A stretch of 64,000 nucleotides of DNA from JAXLVB01 sp046329195 (GTDB taxonomy: Bacteria; Bacteroidota; Bacteroidia; Cytophagales; Spirosomataceae), in NCBI GenBank assembly GCA_046329195.1, contig JAXLVB010000001.1, positions 1,798,001 through 1,862,000 of the forward strand. Direction: 5' to 3'. The translations under genes were made by a program, and so were the position numbers. Below are positions 40,776 through 50,365 of the stretch, in pieces. The number at the start of each line of letters is the position of its first letter. Positions within the stretch are counted from its first letter, which is position 1. The notes below the pieces were generated by a model. The model searched no databases and was not told where the DNA came from. It worked only from the letters and a program-made list of their open reading frames with translations.

Positions 40776-42290
40776 CTATATTTTTGCCCCGCCAAAGTAG
40801 CCCATTTCGATGCCCAAATCGGTTGGAGGCATCTCGATGACGGTTGGGTTTTCGATGGGTTGCGAAGGGTCAACGGGAGGTTTGATTTCGCAAGGATACC
40901 CAAACAAACACTTGGCTTTAACCACATGCGCCACTTCGGGCGGTACCATGTCTTCCCAGCCGTCTTCGCCTCGCTGAATCATCGCCAGCACGTTGTCAGA
41001 GTAGATATGTAAGTTAGAAAGCTCAGCATCTCGGATGGCCTCCAGCTTGTTGTTAGCAAAGAGGTATTCGTACAAATCCACAATTTGTGGTGGCAGATTG
41101 AAGCCCTCCAGGGTATAGATAATCCCATCTGCTTTGCGAGTCGGATATACGTAGAGCTTGACTTTGCGGCTAAACAACGTTGCAAAGGCTTCCAGAATTC
41201 CTCCCGGAAGATTTTTATAATGATCTTCTTCAAAAATCCACTCCAAGTTGTTGATTCCCAGTACGATGCCGATTTTTAGATAAGTAAGTTTCGACAAGTA
41301 CGCCACCAGTTTGTAGTACTCGTGGTAGTTAGAAATCATCACCGTTTGGCCCAACGAACACAAAATATCCACCCGATCCAAAAAGTCTTTTTCGTTGATT
41401 TCGCCGCCAGCTTGCAAGTCATGTAGGGTTAGTTCCGACAAAATCACCAGTTTGTTGGCATCTACGTCGGGGTCCGACAAAAAGTGCTTGAGCCCTTTTT
41501 TAAGCATATCTAAGTTGACGTGCGTAACCGGACGAAAGCGCCCTCTTAATACCAAGGTGTGTTTCTTGTAGAGCACCTCCGAAGGCTGCAACACCGTGCC
41601 GTCGGGGCCAAACATGGTGGCATTGGTAAAGCCATTCTTGACCAAGTACAAGCTCATGAGGCGGTTGTCCACGTGCTTAAAATCAGGCCCTGCAAAGCGA
41701 ATCATGTCAATCTCGATACGGTCAGGGCCGATGTCGTCCATCAGCGAACTCAGTAGGTCTTCGGGTGAGCTGTGCAGGTAAAAGCACGCATACATGAGGT
41801 TGACTCCAATAACCCCAATGGCCTGTTGCTGGAGTTCGTTGGTGTTGTCGAGCATCCGAATGTGAATCACCACGTCGTTGAAGCCGCCTTGGGGTTCGAG
41901 CTGAAACCGCAGGCCAATCCAGCCGTGCGCTTCATTGGTTTTTTTGAAGTTAAGGGCCGCTACCGTGTTGGCAAAGGCAAAAAATTGGGTGGTGGCACCA
42001 CGTTTTTCGCCGAGGCGTTTTTCGAGTAGTTGAAACTCTCGGTTCAACATCTTCATCAAGCGGGGCTCACATACGTAGCGACCGCTCTCTTCGGTGCCGT
42101 AGATGGCATCGCTAAAGGTCATGTCGTAGGCCGACATCGTTTTGGCAATAGTACCCGAAGCACCACCTGCTTTAAAAAAATGGGCGGCAACGTCTTGACC
42201 TGCTCCAATTTCAGCAAAAGAACCGTAAATTTTGGAATCTAAGTTGATTTTAAGGGCTTTTTGCCGAGTCCCCAAGTTTTTTTCTGACAT
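40776..42290 (-). CDS. Conserved cytosolic protein of unknown function (504 residues)
   Basis: Started at the ATG at 42290 (MSEKNLGTRQKALKINLD) the protein has 504 residues. It has no signal peptide, no barrel strands and no transmembrane helices, so it is probably cytosolic. It begins with IYGSFAEIGAGQDVAAHFF and GGASGTIAKTMSAYD, phrases well conserved in a Bacteroidota protein that databases often label TonB-dependent receptor or NMN adenylyltransferase; neither label is backed by motifs here. Pro-rich last 30 residues. Function unknown. Confidence 0.75.
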   Translation of the reverse strand: MSEKNLGTRQKALKINLDSKIYGSFAEIGAGQDVAAHFFKAGGASGTIAKTMSAYDMTFSDAIYGTEESGRYVCEPRLMKMLNREFQLLEKRLGEKRGATTQFFAFANTVAALNFKKTNEAHGWIGLRFQLEPQGGFNDVVIHIRMLDNTNELQQQAIGVIGVNLMYACFYLHSSPEDLLSSLMDDIGPDRIEIDMIRFAGPDFKHVDNRLMSLYLVKNGFTNATMFGPDGTVLQPSEVLYKKHTLVLRGRFRPVTHVNLDMLKKGLKHFLSDPDVDANKLVILSELTLHDLQAGGEINEKDFLDRVDILCSLGQTVMISNYHEYYKLVAYLSKLTYLKIGIVLGINNLEWIFEEDHYKNLPGGILEAFATLFSRKVKLYVYPTRKADGIIYTLEGFNLPPQIVDLYEYLFANNKLEAIRDAELSNLHIYSDNVLAMIQRGEDGWEDMVPPEVAHVVKAKCLFGYPCEIKPPVDPSQPIENPTVIEMPPTDLGIEMGYFGGAKI

Positions 42291-42746
42291 AACAACAGAA
42301 GCTGATTGCACGAGCGAATATACGCTTTCTGCCGACAAAAATAGAGGAAGTTTTTAGATTCTTGGTTTTGTAAAAATTCTTCTGAGTAGGGTGCTATGCT
42401 TGAGGAGTGGCATGGCAGCTACTAACGAACGGGCATAGCAGGTTCTCTTTTGTATCCCCTTTCTCTCTCCATTTACCCATTATTTTGACCAATAATACCA
42501 AAATCTTTCGTTTTTCGTTTGTATTTCAGCATTTTAGAAGCAAATTTGGAATGGTCAGACCTGAGCAGAACGGCACGAGTGGATGGAGAGGCAAGGTCAT
42601 TGACTTGGGGCAAGTGTAGGAGTTGAGCCAATTCGGATTTGGATAGTACTTTATCAATCGCTTGTTTCGCTGTCTGTGGTCTTCTTGTTGCGCCTCTTTA
42701 ATTGACCGTCTTGTCATCTCTCGTCTGAGAAAGCGTTACCCACATT
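42291..42746. other. Divergent intergenic region, 456 bases
   Basis: This gap lies between the 504-residue protein gene and the P450 gene. I see no long hairpin, repeat or clear promoter pair, nor any frame with protein-like content. Confidence 0.4.
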
Positions 42747-44129
42747 ATGGAAACACTCGAAACTGAACTTATCGCAAAACCGGTTCCTGCTTTAAAAAAA
42801 CGTTGGTTGGTAGGTAATACCTTAGAGTTTGCCAAAGACCCACTGGGATTTTTGCTCAATTTGCAGCGTAGGTACGAGCGCATCGTGAAGTTTAGGCTGC
42901 CAATGGGCGATGTACACGTGATTTTTCAACCCGACGACATCAAGCATGTCTTGCAGGAAAACAATCGTAACTACCGCAAAAGCCGAGCCTACAGGGTGCT
43001 CGAAATCTTTTTGGGGCAAGGCTTACTAACTTCGGAGGGTGATTTTTGGCGACGTCAACGTCGCCTGGCGCAGCCGGCCTTTCACAAACAACGCTTGGCA
43101 CTGATGGTGAACACCATGAACCAAGAAACGGTGAAGATGCTGGAACGCTGGGAACGAGGCAATCGCCACGATGACTTAGACATGCTTGAAGAAATGATGC
43201 AAGTAACCTTGCTGATTGTGTCGAAGGCGTTGTTTGGCGCCGATGTGAAGCATTTGATAGGCAATATTTCCGATGCGTTGGTCAATGTCAATGAGTTTGG
43301 CAACAATCGCCTCAAGTCGCTGATTCAGTTTCCGTTGTCGTTTCCGTTGCCAAGTCATATCAAGTTTCGGGAGTCGGTCGAAAAGATTGAAAATATCATT
43401 TACACCATCATCGAAGAACGCCGAAAAGCGCTGCTCGAAAACCCCGACGCCCAGTTTGACGACTTGCTCCAGATGCTGATGACTGCCGAAGACGAAGAAA
43501 CAGGCGAGCGCATGAACGACAAGCAGTTGCGAGACGAAATCACGACCTTGTTTATGGCAGGACACGAAACCACTGCCAACGCCATGTCCTGGGCCTGTTA
43601 TTTGTTGGCCAAGTACCCCGATGTAGCGCAAAAAATCCGTAACGAATCGTTGTCGGTATTGGGCGAAAATGGTTTGCCCACCATGGACGATCTCAAAGAC
43701 CTGCGCTATACCATGCAGGTAGTACAGGAAACCATGCGCCTGTACCCGCCAGCGTATGTGTTTAGCCGCATGGCCTATCAGCCCGACCGCTTTGGCGAGT
43801 ACGAAGTGCCTGTCAATGCTACGGTGCTGATGAGCCCGTATCTGTTGCATCGCCACCCTGACTATTGGGAGCATCCGACGGAATTTAACCCCGATAACTT
43901 CTTGCCTGAGCGAATCAAAGAGCGCCATTCGTATGCGTATCTGCCCTTTGGTGGTGGTCCAAGACTGTGTATTGGTAACAATTTTGCTCTGATGGAGATG
44001 CAAATTATGTTGGCACTGATGGTGAGGATGTTTGACTTCAAACTCGTGGGCCGAGACCAAGTGCAGCCCGAACCCCTCATCACCCTCCGCCCCAAGAATG
44101 GCCTCAAAGTTCGGTTGCAGTGTGTGTAG
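42747..44129 (+). CDS. Cytochrome P450
   Basis: The protein has 460 residues and is soluble. The I-helix oxygen-binding motif AGHETT lies near 271-276, the ExxR motif as ETMR, and the heme loop FGGGPRLCIGNNFA with the ligand Cys408. It is a full-length bacterial P450 of the fatty-acid-hydroxylase-like type. The substrate is unknown and no ferredoxin or reductase is adjacent. The fatty-acid hydroxylase at 32802 is unrelated in fold. Confidence 0.95.
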   Translation: METLETELIAKPVPALKKRWLVGNTLEFAKDPLGFLLNLQRRYERIVKFRLPMGDVHVIFQPDDIKHVLQENNRNYRKSRAYRVLEIFLGQGLLTSEGDFWRRQRRLAQPAFHKQRLALMVNTMNQETVKMLERWERGNRHDDLDMLEEMMQVTLLIVSKALFGADVKHLIGNISDALVNVNEFGNNRLKSLIQFPLSFPLPSHIKFRESVEKIENIIYTIIEERRKALLENPDAQFDDLLQMLMTAEDEETGERMNDKQLRDEITTLFMAGHETTANAMSWACYLLAKYPDVAQKIRNESLSVLGENGLPTMDDLKDLRYTMQVVQETMRLYPPAYVFSRMAYQPDRFGEYEVPVNATVLMSPYLLHRHPDYWEHPTEFNPDNFLPERIKERHSYAYLPFGGGPRLCIGNNFALMEMQIMLALMVRMFDFKLVGRDQVQPEPLITLRPKNGLKVRLQCV

Positions 44130-44292
44130 GGTATAGCTGCTGGGCAAGGCTGGTTGTGGTCTACAAAATAACCACATTCAAGCCCTAGGCTTCAGAAGGA
44201 AAAGCAGGATGGTAAGTGATTGATTTTCAGGATGAAATTTCTTATTCTTTAAGTGGTGGCAAATGTCATTTTTTGGAACACCTACAATAAAG

Positions 44293-44324
44293 TTTGAGAA
44301 TTCGAGTTTCACTCCCTAATTTTG
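44293..44324 (+). promoter_or_regulatory. Bacteroidota-type promoter of pdhB
   Basis: TTTG (44293-44296), 20 bases, TAATTTTG (44317-44324). Expected start near 44331, which places it downstream of an ATG-less extension and supports the ATG at 44397. Confidence 0.7.
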
Positions 44325-44396
44325 AACCTCCGTCGTAAAAACACATCGGTTACGACTTACCATTCTCGACGGGCGTCGGGTTTTATACTTGAAAAT

Positions 44397-45377
44397 ATGA
44401 AAGAACTATTATTTCGGGAAGCCTTGCGGGAGGCCATGAGCGAAGAGATGCGCCGTGACCCCAGTGTCTTTTTAATGGGCGAAGAAGTCGCTGAATATAA
44501 TGGAGCCTATAAAGTATCTCAAGGGCTATTGGATGAATTTGGCCCCGAGCGAGTCATTGATACACCTATTGCCGAATTGGGTTTTGCAGGAATTGGGGTA
44601 GGTGCCGCAGCCAACGGCCTACGCCCTATTATTGAGTTTATGACCTTCAACTTCTCGTTGGTGGCCATTGACCAACTGATCAACGGGGCTGCCAAATTGA
44701 TGTCCATGTCGGCTGGGCAATACACCTGCCCGATTGTGTTTCGTGGTCCTACGGGTAACGCTGGTCAGCTAGGAGCACAGCACTCGTCAAACTTTGAGAA
44801 CTGGTATGCCAATACGCCGGGTTTGAAGGTAGTAGTACCTTCTAATCCTGCCGATGCGAAGGGTCTGTTGAAGGCATCAATCCGTGACAACGACCCGGTG
44901 ATTTTTATGGAGTCAGAATTGATGTATTCTGACAAAGGACTGGTACCCGAAGGCGAATTCATCATTCCGATAGGCAAAGCCAACGTAGCTCGCAAAGGCA
45001 AAGATGTTACCATCGTGTCGTTTGGTAAAATGATGCCACGGGTGGTATTGCCAGCCGCCGAAGAGTTGGCCAAGCAAGGCATTGATGCCGAAGTGATTGA
45101 CCTTCGGACGGTGCGACCTATTGATTATCAAACTGTTATTGACTCTGTCAAGAAAACAAACCGTTGTGTAGTAGTAGAAGAAGCCAATCCATTGGCAGCG
45201 ATTTCGTCCGAAATCACCTACCATATACAACGTTACGCCTTCGACTACTTAGACTCACCCGTTATTCGGGTCAATAGCCGAGACATTCCGCTGCACTATG
45301 CGCCTACGCTTATTGCCGAGACTGTCCCCAACGTAGAGCGCACTATTCAAGCAGTGAAGGCTGTACTCTATAAGTAG
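44397..45377 (+). CDS. pdhB: Pyruvate dehydrogenase E1 component, beta subunit
   Basis: The protein has 326 residues from the ATG at 44397 (MKELLFREALREAMSEEM). The transketolase pyrimidine domain (GEEVAEYNGAYKVSQGLL) and C-terminal domain (AEVIDLRTVRPID) are intact. With a separate alpha subunit it decarboxylates pyruvate for acetyl-CoA. The alpha gene is not in the window. The fused E1 at 6599-9085 is a different system. Confidence 0.93.
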   Translation: MKELLFREALREAMSEEMRRDPSVFLMGEEVAEYNGAYKVSQGLLDEFGPERVIDTPIAELGFAGIGVGAAANGLRPIIEFMTFNFSLVAIDQLINGAAKLMSMSAGQYTCPIVFRGPTGNAGQLGAQHSSNFENWYANTPGLKVVVPSNPADAKGLLKASIRDNDPVIFMESELMYSDKGLVPEGEFIIPIGKANVARKGKDVTIVSFGKMMPRVVLPAAEELAKQGIDAEVIDLRTVRPIDYQTVIDSVKKTNRCVVVEEANPLAAISSEITYHIQRYAFDYLDSPVIRVNSRDIPLHYAPTLIAETVPNVERTIQAVKAVLYK

Positions 45378-45450
45378 TCAGTGCCAAAAACTTGACGTGT
45401 CTTATCTTTTCATCAGACGAAGACACTGCTTCGCCGCTTCATTTACGAGC

Positions 45451-45690
45451 ATGACAAAGTTTTTGTTGATTATCTTAGTTGTCTTTTTCTTGTTCCCGAT
45501 TGTGGTGCGGTACCTGTTCCGCTTGTTTATACAAGACCAGTACCGAAAAGCCCAGAATCAGTTTTATCAGGAACAAAAAAAGCAAACCCGCCGTCAGCGG
45601 GATGGCGAAATCAAAGTGGACTATACCCCACCTCAGAAAGACCACTTAAAAGGTGGTGAATACATTGAGTATGAAGAGGTAAAAGATTGA
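45451..45690 (+). CDS. DUF4834-like small membrane protein
   Basis: The protein has 79 residues: one membrane helix (FLLIILVVFFLFPIVVRYLF), then a basic and polar cytoplasmic tail (KKQTRRQRDGEIKVDY) ending in acidic residues. This is the layout of DUF4834 of Bacteroidota. It follows pdhB by 73 bases and precedes a strong terminator. Function unknown. Confidence 0.8.
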   Translation: MTKFLLIILVVFFLFPIVVRYLFRLFIQDQYRKAQNQFYQEQKKQTRRQRDGEIKVDYTPPQKDHLKGGEYIEYEEVKD

Positions 45691-45704
45691 TTTTGAGTAT
45701 ATGG

Positions 45705-45749
45705 AAAGCCCCCATAAGGTATCAAATTCGATGCCTTATGGGGGCTTTT
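45705..45749. terminator. Bidirectional terminator
   Basis: AAAGCCCCCATAAGG pairs with CCTTATGGGGGCTTT around a 14-base loop, with a T-run on the plus strand. It separates the DUF4834 gene from the convergent VWA gene. Confidence 0.88.
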
Positions 45750-45772
45750 GTTGAAAAAGGATTTATACCTTA

Positions 45773-47680
45773 CTACTCCTTCCGAGCTTCTTCGGTAGGG
45801 TTGCTTAGTAACTTGGCTGTTTTGACCAATTTCAAAAACTCGGCTCGATACCCTTCCGAATCGCTGCCCTGGGCCTCTTTGGCCAGTGCCAGTACTTGGT
45901 CGAAGTGGGCGCTTCCTTTAAACTCTGAGTTGCGCAATAGTAAACCAAATTCGGCAACAGCCGCCGCAAATCGGAAGTTGGTAGAGGTAGAGGCCAAAGC
46001 CGTATGATTATCCATCACGGCTTTTTCGATGAGCCTACTTTTATCGCCGTCTGGGTCTTTGTAGCGTACTTTTAGGGTCAAGATTTCACCCGAATGTGTG
46101 GCTTGGGTCTCCTGCACTTGTTGGTATTTGAGTGCATCTACATTGGCCAAATAGGCGCTTTCTACTCCTGCGGGTACAATTTCATAAAGGGCAGTCACGG
46201 TATGCCCCGAACCCATCTCGCCAGCGTCTTTTTTGTCGTCGTTGAATTCCTCGTTTTTGAGCATACGGTTTTCGTAGCCAATCAAGCGGTAGGCTTTTAC
46301 GTATTTAGGGTTAAATTCTATCTGTACCTTCACGTCTTTGGCCACGGTAAAAAGCGTTCCACCAAACTCCTTGACAAACACTTTTTCGGCCTCAAGCAGG
46401 TTGTCAATATAGGCAAAGTTGCCATTGCCCTTGTCGGCGAGTGTTTCCATCTTGTTGTCTTTGTAATTGCCCATGCCGCAGCCCAATACACTCAAAAACA
46501 CGCCACTTTCTCGTTTTTGTTCAATGAGCCGTTGTAGTTCAGCATCGCTCGACACGCCCACGTTGAAGTCGCCGTCGGTGGCCAAAATCACTCGGTTATT
46601 GCCGTTTTTGCGGAAGTTTTCTATGGCTACCTGATACGCTAACTTAATGCCAGCACCACCAGCCGTAGAGCCGCCTGCTTCGAGGCGGTCGAGAGCATCT
46701 TTGATTTGGTTTTTCTCATTGCCTGGTGTAGAGGGTAGTACCAAACCCGCTGCGCCTGCATACACTACAATGGCCACCCGGTCTTGGGGACGGAGCTGGT
46801 CCACCAACAACTTGAAGCCAGCTTTAATGAGGGGTAATTTGTTAGGGTCGGCCATAGAGCCTGACACGTCAATCAAGAAAACCAGATTAGAAGGCGGCAG
46901 GTTGTCGGTCGCAATGGTTTTGGCCTGTAGCCCTACATGTAGCAATTTTAAGCCCTTGTTCCAGGGCGAGTCAGACAACTCGGTAACCATAGCCACGGGG
47001 TCCTTGCCTGTGGGCTGTGGATAGTGGTAGTCAAAATAGTTGATGAATTCTTCGATACGCACGGCGTCTTTGGGGGGTAACGAACCGTTGTTCAAAAAAC
47101 GACGAGCGTTGCTATACGAAGCCCTGTCCACATCAATCGAAAACGTGGTCAGCGGTTGGTTGCGAGTTTCTTGAAACCCATTTTCGTGGATGGCCGAATA
47201 GTCTTCGGTATCAAAGGGCTTGGAGTCGTAAGCCACTCGTCCTGCTGTTCCCGAGGGGGCGGGCATCAATACACTTGGCTGATAGGCTGGCGTCATCACC
47301 GCTTCCGAATAGACTTTCTTCCCTTCCTTTTTGGGTTTGGTCGCCACTACTTCTTCCAACTTATTGGTACCCGGGCTGAGTTGAACGTTAATTTTGGTGA
47401 GAGCAAACGTTTTAACCTCCTTAGGGCCAAAACCAATGGCTGTAAATACCAGCGTTTGGTAGCCGTTTACGTTAAGTTGATAGCGGCCTTGCTGGTCGGT
47501 GGCAGTCCCCGTTGTCGTCCCTTTGATGACGACCGATACCCCTGGTATGGGGGTTCCGTTGGTCGCATCGGTCACTTTGCCCGACACGAGGCGTTCCTGA
47601 GCGTTCACCAATAGCGTTGCTGACAGAAGCAACAATCCAAACATTGAGAGCATCCATGGCTTTAATTGATTCGATTTCAT
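45773..47680 (-). CDS. Exported VWA-domain protein (YfbK-like)
   Basis: The protein has 635 residues, signal peptide (cleavage after VNAQ). Domains: carboxypeptidase-like regulatory (CarboxypepD_reg) beta domain at about 30-105; von Willebrand N-terminal domain (about 175-250); VWA domain (about 260-440) with the MIDAS motif DVSGSM; and DUF3520-like C-terminal domain (about 450-630). Metal-dependent adhesion and protein binding. It is divergent from a sigma factor/anti-sigma-like pair whose second member carries the same CarboxypepD_reg unit. Confidence 0.92.
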   Translation of the reverse strand: MKSNQLKPWMLSMFGLLLLSATLLVNAQERLVSGKVTDATNGTPIPGVSVVIKGTTTGTATDQQGRYQLNVNGYQTLVFTAIGFGPKEVKTFALTKINVQLSPGTNKLEEVVATKPKKEGKKVYSEAVMTPAYQPSVLMPAPSGTAGRVAYDSKPFDTEDYSAIHENGFQETRNQPLTTFSIDVDRASYSNARRFLNNGSLPPKDAVRIEEFINYFDYHYPQPTGKDPVAMVTELSDSPWNKGLKLLHVGLQAKTIATDNLPPSNLVFLIDVSGSMADPNKLPLIKAGFKLLVDQLRPQDRVAIVVYAGAAGLVLPSTPGNEKNQIKDALDRLEAGGSTAGGAGIKLAYQVAIENFRKNGNNRVILATDGDFNVGVSSDAELQRLIEQKRESGVFLSVLGCGMGNYKDNKMETLADKGNGNFAYIDNLLEAEKVFVKEFGGTLFTVAKDVKVQIEFNPKYVKAYRLIGYENRMLKNEEFNDDKKDAGEMGSGHTVTALYEIVPAGVESAYLANVDALKYQQVQETQATHSGEILTLKVRYKDPDGDKSRLIEKAVMDNHTALASTSTNFRFAAAVAEFGLLLRNSEFKGSAHFDQVLALAKEAQGSDSEGYRAEFLKLVKTAKLLSNPTEEARKE

Positions 47681-47869
47681 CTGAGGTTTTTTGTTTTGTT
47701 TCAGCCCTTGGATGCCGCCGCAACAAGAATTCCATAAAAGAATTCAAATTTTTTTTGATATTCGTTTTTTGATGCATCAGAAAGCGCCATTTTGTGCGTT
47801 GATTTAACCACTGGCAGTATTTTGAGTAAGAAATACGTTAGTTGTTGAGACTAACCTTAGCTGACAAGT

Positions 47870-48448
47870 ATGTTTCTAAAAATTCTTCGCAAGCCTAAGC
47901 CTCAAACCGATGCCGAGTACGTGCAAGCGTACCGAACCTCGGGCAATATGGCCTTGCTGGGTGAATTGTACGAACGAAACATGGAGTTGGTCTTTGCGGT
48001 GTGTTACAAGTACTTGCGAGACGAAGAAGAAGCTAAAGACGCTGTGATGCAGGTGTTTGAGGAACTAATCGGGAAGTTACGCACCCATGAAGTGAGTAAT
48101 TTTAAGAGTTGGTTGCACTCGGTGGCTCGTAATTATTGCCTCATGCAGTTGCGGTCACGCAAAGTGCGAGTCAGCGAAGATGAATTTTTGGATGAAGAGG
48201 CTATGGAAATTCAACCGGCTTTGCATCTAATAGACGATGACGTGGATTTGGAGAGCAACCTCAGCCAGTTAGAAGACTGCTTAAGTACACTGGTGATGGA
48301 ACAACGAACTTCAGTTGAGTTGTTTTTTATGAAAGAAAAATCCTACAAGGAGATAGTAGAAGTGACTGGATATGAGCTAAATAAAGTAAAAAGCTACATC
48401 CAGAATGGAAAGCGGAACCTCAAAATCTGCATGGAAAAAGAACGATGA
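47870..48448 (+). CDS. ECF-type RNA polymerase sigma factor
   Basis: The protein has 192 residues. Region 2 at about 25-95 (CYKYLRDEEEAKDAVMQVFE) and region 4 at about 130-185 (EVTGYELNKVKSYIQNGKRN). It overlaps the following anti-sigma-like gene by 4 bases, so both are co-translated. The -10/-35 recognition residues cannot be predicted. Confidence 0.9.
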   Translation: MFLKILRKPKPQTDAEYVQAYRTSGNMALLGELYERNMELVFAVCYKYLRDEEEAKDAVMQVFEELIGKLRTHEVSNFKSWLHSVARNYCLMQLRSRKVRVSEDEFLDEEAMEIQPALHLIDDDVDLESNLSQLEDCLSTLVMEQRTSVELFFMKEKSYKEIVEVTGYELNKVKSYIQNGKRNLKICMEKER

Positions 48449-49725
48449 GCAAGTCAACACATACGAAGCTTTCGCCAGCCACCCTGAAGGCTTATGCCGA
48501 AGGGCGACTGACTCCTGTCCAACAGCATGAGGTAGAAAAGGCGTTGCTCAAACATCCGCTCGAAGCCGATGCGCTCGAAGGCTACGAAGCCTTGCAAGCC
48601 GACGCCGTGAAGGTTGCACCGGCCTTGAATGACTTGCAAGCTCGCTTACGTCAACGCATTAGCACACCACAAGAACGCAAGATAGTGCCGCTTTGGAGGT
48701 ATAGTGCTGTAGCGGCCTCGGTCGTTGTGTTGCTGATAAGCTCGTACTTTTTGTTTAGAGGCGGCTCTGCTGCCGATGCCCCATTGCTAGAATCCGCACC
48801 AGAAAGTGCCGCCGCTACTGCTCCGCCAGAGGGGGGACAAGCCATAACGATACCCCAAACCGAACTGAAAAAAATAGATAGCTCGGCACTGGCCTACACA
48901 CCCAAACCTAAAAAGCTGAATGCTCCTAAAGCCACGCTATCACCCGCCGAAAATGGTGACGTAAAAGAATCAGCTTCTTACGCTGAAGCGTTGCCTCCGG
49001 TAGCCGATAGCGAGTCGGCCAAGAAAGAAGAAGCTATCGTAAGCCAGCCAGCAGAGCCCAAACCAAGCGCTGCTCCACCTGCGGCAGCCGCTCCGATGTT
49101 ATCGAAAACACTGGTAGCCAAACCGCAACTAGATAGTATGCTAGTAGGGCAGGTAGTAAATGAACAAGGTATCCCCTTGGCAGGCGTTACGGTCATGCTC
49201 AAAGGAAGTACAAGAGGTACAGCAACTGACGCTGAGGGCAAATTTCGTTTGTCTAAGTACAACGTTGGGGACAAACTAATGCTTAATTTTATTGGCTATG
49301 AAGGGGCAGAAAAGGCTGTAAACCAGTCTGATTTGGGTAAGATTATGCTAAAGCCCGACACCAAAGCGCTGTCTGAAGTAGTGGTGACAAGCACAGATAA
49401 AACGAGCAAGAAAGAAGCACTCGGAGCAAGTGATATGGCTATGATGAACTTGCCCCAAGAACCAGCCGATTTTGATAAGTATCTGGTGAATAATCTCAAA
49501 AAGCCTACACAAGCTGTTGAAAAAGGGGTATCAGGCGAAGTGTTCGTAGAATTTATGGTCAACGCCGACGGGTCCCTCTCTGACTTCAAAATCATTGGCT
49601 CTGTAGGGGCTGGCTGTGACGAAGAAGCCATCCGTCTGCTAAAAGAAGGCCCTCGCTGGAGACCCTCTTCCCAAAACGGCAGACCCGTTCGGCATGCCAT
49701 GCGCAAGCGGATTGTGTTTAATTAG
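48445..49725 (+). CDS. Anti-sigma-like membrane protein fused to CarboxypepD_reg and TonB C-terminal domains
   Basis: The protein has 426 residues. The N-terminal 70 residues are helical, like a Cys-less anti-sigma domain. A membrane segment is at about 77-95 (YSAVAASVVVLLISSYF). Then come a long Pro/Ala-rich linker, a CarboxypepD_reg domain at about 230-310 (GQVVNEQGIPLAGVTV) and a TonB C-terminal domain at about 335-426 (GEVFVEFMVNADGSLSDF; GRPVRHAMRKRIVF). The arrangement suggests that the periplasmic part senses or touches an outer-membrane protein and releases the sigma factor. It overlaps the sigma gene by 4 bases. Confidence 0.85.
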   Translation: MSKSTHTKLSPATLKAYAEGRLTPVQQHEVEKALLKHPLEADALEGYEALQADAVKVAPALNDLQARLRQRISTPQERKIVPLWRYSAVAASVVVLLISSYFLFRGGSAADAPLLESAPESAAATAPPEGGQAITIPQTELKKIDSSALAYTPKPKKLNAPKATLSPAENGDVKESASYAEALPPVADSESAKKEEAIVSQPAEPKPSAAPPAAAAPMLSKTLVAKPQLDSMLVGQVVNEQGIPLAGVTVMLKGSTRGTATDAEGKFRLSKYNVGDKLMLNFIGYEGAEKAVNQSDLGKIMLKPDTKALSEVVVTSTDKTSKKEALGASDMAMMNLPQEPADFDKYLVNNLKKPTQAVEKGVSGEVFVEFMVNADGSLSDFKIIGSVGAGCDEEAIRLLKEGPRWRPSSQNGRPVRHAMRKRIVFN

Positions 49726-49737
49726 TCAGTTGTGGGC

Positions 49738-50352
49738 TTATTCTGTCAGCTTCAATCGTTTCCCAAGTTTCATTACCTCTTTAATGCACATACCTGTTAG
49801 TACGGCATCTTCAAGCGCATTGTGGGTGTCTCCTTCTCGCTCAAAACCAAAGTGTTCGGCAATAGCCTTGAGACTCAGCGAACGAGGGGTCTTGCGTCCG
49901 TTTTGTTTGAGCACATCAAACACAAAATACGAAAGGGTGTGGAGGTCGAGCAGTACATTCGAGAAGGGGTACTTCATTTTTTCTTCTCGATATGCAAATT
50001 TCAAGAAATTAATGTCATTGATAACGCTTTGTCCGCAAACAATGGTTGTTCTCAAATAAGGCGATTTGTCGAGCAAATTTACATTTCGGAAACCCAATTG
50101 TTCCATTACCCAGTTTTCAAAGGCAGGCAACACGTCATAAATCATGGGGGCGTCATCAAGCTCATCAAGCGTTAACCCATGCACTTGCTGCGCCGATTGG
50201 GAGAAACTCTCTTCGTTTTCGGGATAAATGTTGGTCAAATAACGCCCTTTTTCTTCCCAATTATCGTCATAAAGCACAGCACCCAGTTGGATAATTTCGT
50301 GCCAACCGGGTTCTGTTCCTGTCATTTCGAGGTCTATTACTAAAAACGGCAT
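49738..50352 (-). CDS. DEDDh 3'-5' exonuclease
   Basis: The protein has 204 residues and a DnaQ/RNase T fold. Catalytic acidic residues are in DLEMTG (Asp-x-Glu), VINDINFL and HNALEDA (HxAxxD). It may act in DNA repair or RNA trimming; it is too small to include other domains. It is convergent with the preceding gene, 12 bases apart. Confidence 0.9.
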   Translation of the reverse strand: MPFLVIDLEMTGTEPGWHEIIQLGAVLYDDNWEEKGRYLTNIYPENEESFSQSAQQVHGLTLDELDDAPMIYDVLPAFENWVMEQLGFRNVNLLDKSPYLRTTIVCGQSVINDINFLKFAYREEKMKYPFSNVLLDLHTLSYFVFDVLKQNGRKTPRSLSLKAIAEHFGFEREGDTHNALEDAVLTGMCIKEVMKLGKRLKLTE

Positions 50353-50365
50353 ATATTCTCATTCG

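Noticed and set aside
43176..44177. Long minus-strand frame of 333 codons opposite the P450 gene
   Set aside because: It is a shadow of the P450 coding strand, with no protein-like motif; P450 heme, ExxR and I-helix motifs support the plus strand.
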